Part shown: positions 53,233 through 53,973 of the stretch, piece by piece
Numbering within the stretch: position 1 is the first letter of the stretch
Layout of the letters: each line of letters begins with the position of its first letter
Assembly: GCA_017471965.1 (NCBI GenBank)
Contig: JAFURF010000083.1
Location: 1-53,973, forward strand
Reading direction: 5' to 3'
DNA from: Bacteroidales bacterium
Lineage (GTDB): Bacteria > Bacteroidota > Bacteroidia > Bacteroidales > UBA932
Length of the DNA stretch: 53,973 nucleotides
Notes under the pieces: generated by a model
What the model saw: only the letters and a program-made list of their open reading frames with translations
Told to the model about the DNA's origin: nothing
Databases searched by the model: none
Position numbers and translations under genes: made by a program

Positions 53233-53973
53233 TTCTAATTCAAGTGCAGCGACAGTGCAAAGGTATGTCGACATTCTCACCAACGGAGGTTTCAAGGCAT
53301 TGTTTGGTGACGTAAACAACAAGGAGGCTGTGATGTCAATTCTGAATGTACTTCTTCCGGAACACAGGAAGTTGTCAGACATTGATTATCTTCCGACAGA
53401 AAGACAGGGACAGATTGTCGATGTAAGCAAGGAATACCAGTATGACTTCATGTGTCGGGACGAGTCTGGAGCAGTGTTTATTGTAGAACTTCAGAAGTAT
53501 CATGAGGATTACTGGTTCAAGAGATGTGTCAGTTACGCATGCAGGGCATATGACAGGCAGACCCGCAAAGGTGAAAATTATGATGTCCCTCCTGTATATC
53601 TCGTGGGGCTGATGGATGTTGAAATAGAGCATCCTGACAAAGAATTCTGGAAGAACAGGTATATTTCAGAATATACGTTCCGGGAAAAGGAGTGTAGCGA
53701 CTTGCTTGGCGAGACAATTGTTATTATATTTGCCGAAATGGCAAACTTCTCAAAGACGGAAGAAGAGTGTGAGACCGAGACTGACAAGATGTTATATCTG
53801 CTGAAAAACATCGGCAAAATGATGAGCAGGCCTGCCTGGCTTCAGCATGAAGTCTATTCACGCATCTTCGATGCCTGTGAGATAGCCGGATTCACAGAGG
53901 ATAAACGCATAGAATACGAAAAAGAAATGTACGACGAAAGAAGACGCAAAAGCGAAATGGATACAGCCAAAAG
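53222..53973 (+). CDS. Rpn-family PD-(D/E)XK nuclease / transposase-like protein (cut by window edge)
   Basis: The frame from ATG 53222 stays open to the window end (250 codons). The product starts MTNFSNSSAATVQRYVDILT and shows the PF12784-type layout: FKALFG, NVLLPEHRKLSDIDYLPTE, then a PD-(D/E)XK core with Asp near 75 (YQYDFMCRDESG) and Glu-Leu-Gln near 89-91 (VFIVELQKY), followed by RCVSYACRAYDRQ and YLVGLMDVE. Gln in place of Lys in the last motif position is usual for the Rpn group. Members promote RecA-independent recombination in E. coli and are often annotated as transposases; many copies occur in Bacteroidales genomes. No terminal repeats are visible here. Its presence marks the end of the PUL region. 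Confidence 0.85.
   Translation, partial: MTNFSNSSAATVQRYVDILTNGGFKALFGDVNNKEAVMSILNVLLPEHRKLSDIDYLPTERQGQIVDVSKEYQYDFMCRDESGAVFIVELQKYHEDYWFKRCVSYACRAYDRQTRKGENYDVPPVYLVGLMDVEIEHPDKEFWKNRYISEYTFREKECSDLLGETIVIIFAEMANFSKTEEECETETDKMLYLLKNIGKMMSRPAWLQHEVYSRIFDACEIAGFTEDKRIEYEKEMYDERRRKSEMDTAK

Noticed and set aside
1-53973. CRISPR arrays, tRNA, rRNA, integrase attachment sites
   Set aside because: Searched by eye for regular repeats and cloverleaf-like or rRNA-like segments in the gaps; none supported.

Overview
The window comes from a Bacteroidota genome, almost certainly order Bacteroidales (gut or rumen type). The evidence is two SusC/SusD pairs, two hybrid two-component systems (HTCS), fimbrillin-type lipoproteins, BACON and IPT/TIG surface lipoproteins, a NUDIX/winged-helix sugar regulator, many lipoprotein signal peptides, and repeated matches to the Bacteroides -7 promoter element TAnnTTTG with no consistent Shine-Dalgarno sequences. 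I cannot name a genus. No tRNA, rRNA or CRISPR was seen.

Layout. (1) 1-2820, minus strand: a xylose catabolic block xylR-xylB-xylA, with xylA cut by the window edge. (2) 2861-12746, minus strand: a long SusC-SusD-IPT lipoprotein-IPT surface glycan-binding protein (SGBP) operon that ends in two fimbrillin-like lipoproteins. Upstream lie an HTCS (12856-16752), a 47-residue peptide gene missed by length filters (16872-17015) and a 165-residue secreted protein (17041-17538). (3) 17792-31120: enzymes for side chains of complex glucuronoarabinoxylan. These are GH115 alpha-glucuronidase and GH98 endo-xylanase (plus strand), then GH95 alpha-L-galactosidase/fucosidase, GH2 and PA14-containing GH31 alpha-xylosidase (minus strand). 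(4) 31318-32853: a GH51 arabinofuranosidase that converges on, and overlaps, an HTCS gene. (5) 32810-48102, minus strand: a second polysaccharide utilization operon SusC-SusD-SGBP-SGBP-GH5-HTCS. (6) 48308-52856: an HdeD-like membrane protein, then a divergent GH10 xylanase-GH51 arabinofuranosidase pair. (7) 53222 to the end: an Rpn/PD-(D/E)XK transposase-like gene, cut by the window edge, whose start codon lies in a perfect hairpin.

How it fits together. Outer-surface GH10, GH98 and GH5 enzymes would cut the backbone, the SGBPs and two SusCD transporters would bind and import oligosaccharides, and GH115, GH51, GH31, GH2 and GH95 would remove glucuronate, arabinose, xylose, galactose and L-galactose. 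XylA and XylB would pass xylose to xylulose-5-phosphate. The GH98/GH115/GH95/GH31/GH2 set resembles the Bacteroides ovatus locus for complex cereal (corn) xylan. No beta-xylosidase (GH3/GH43/GH120), acetyl or feruloyl esterase, or xylose transporter is in the window, so these must lie elsewhere.

Least explained items: the 47-residue peptide beside the HTCS, the fimbrillin pair inside a xylan operon, an eight-G tract in the second SusC signal peptide, several strong operon-internal hairpins, operator-like palindromes, and the start-codon hairpin of the Rpn gene.
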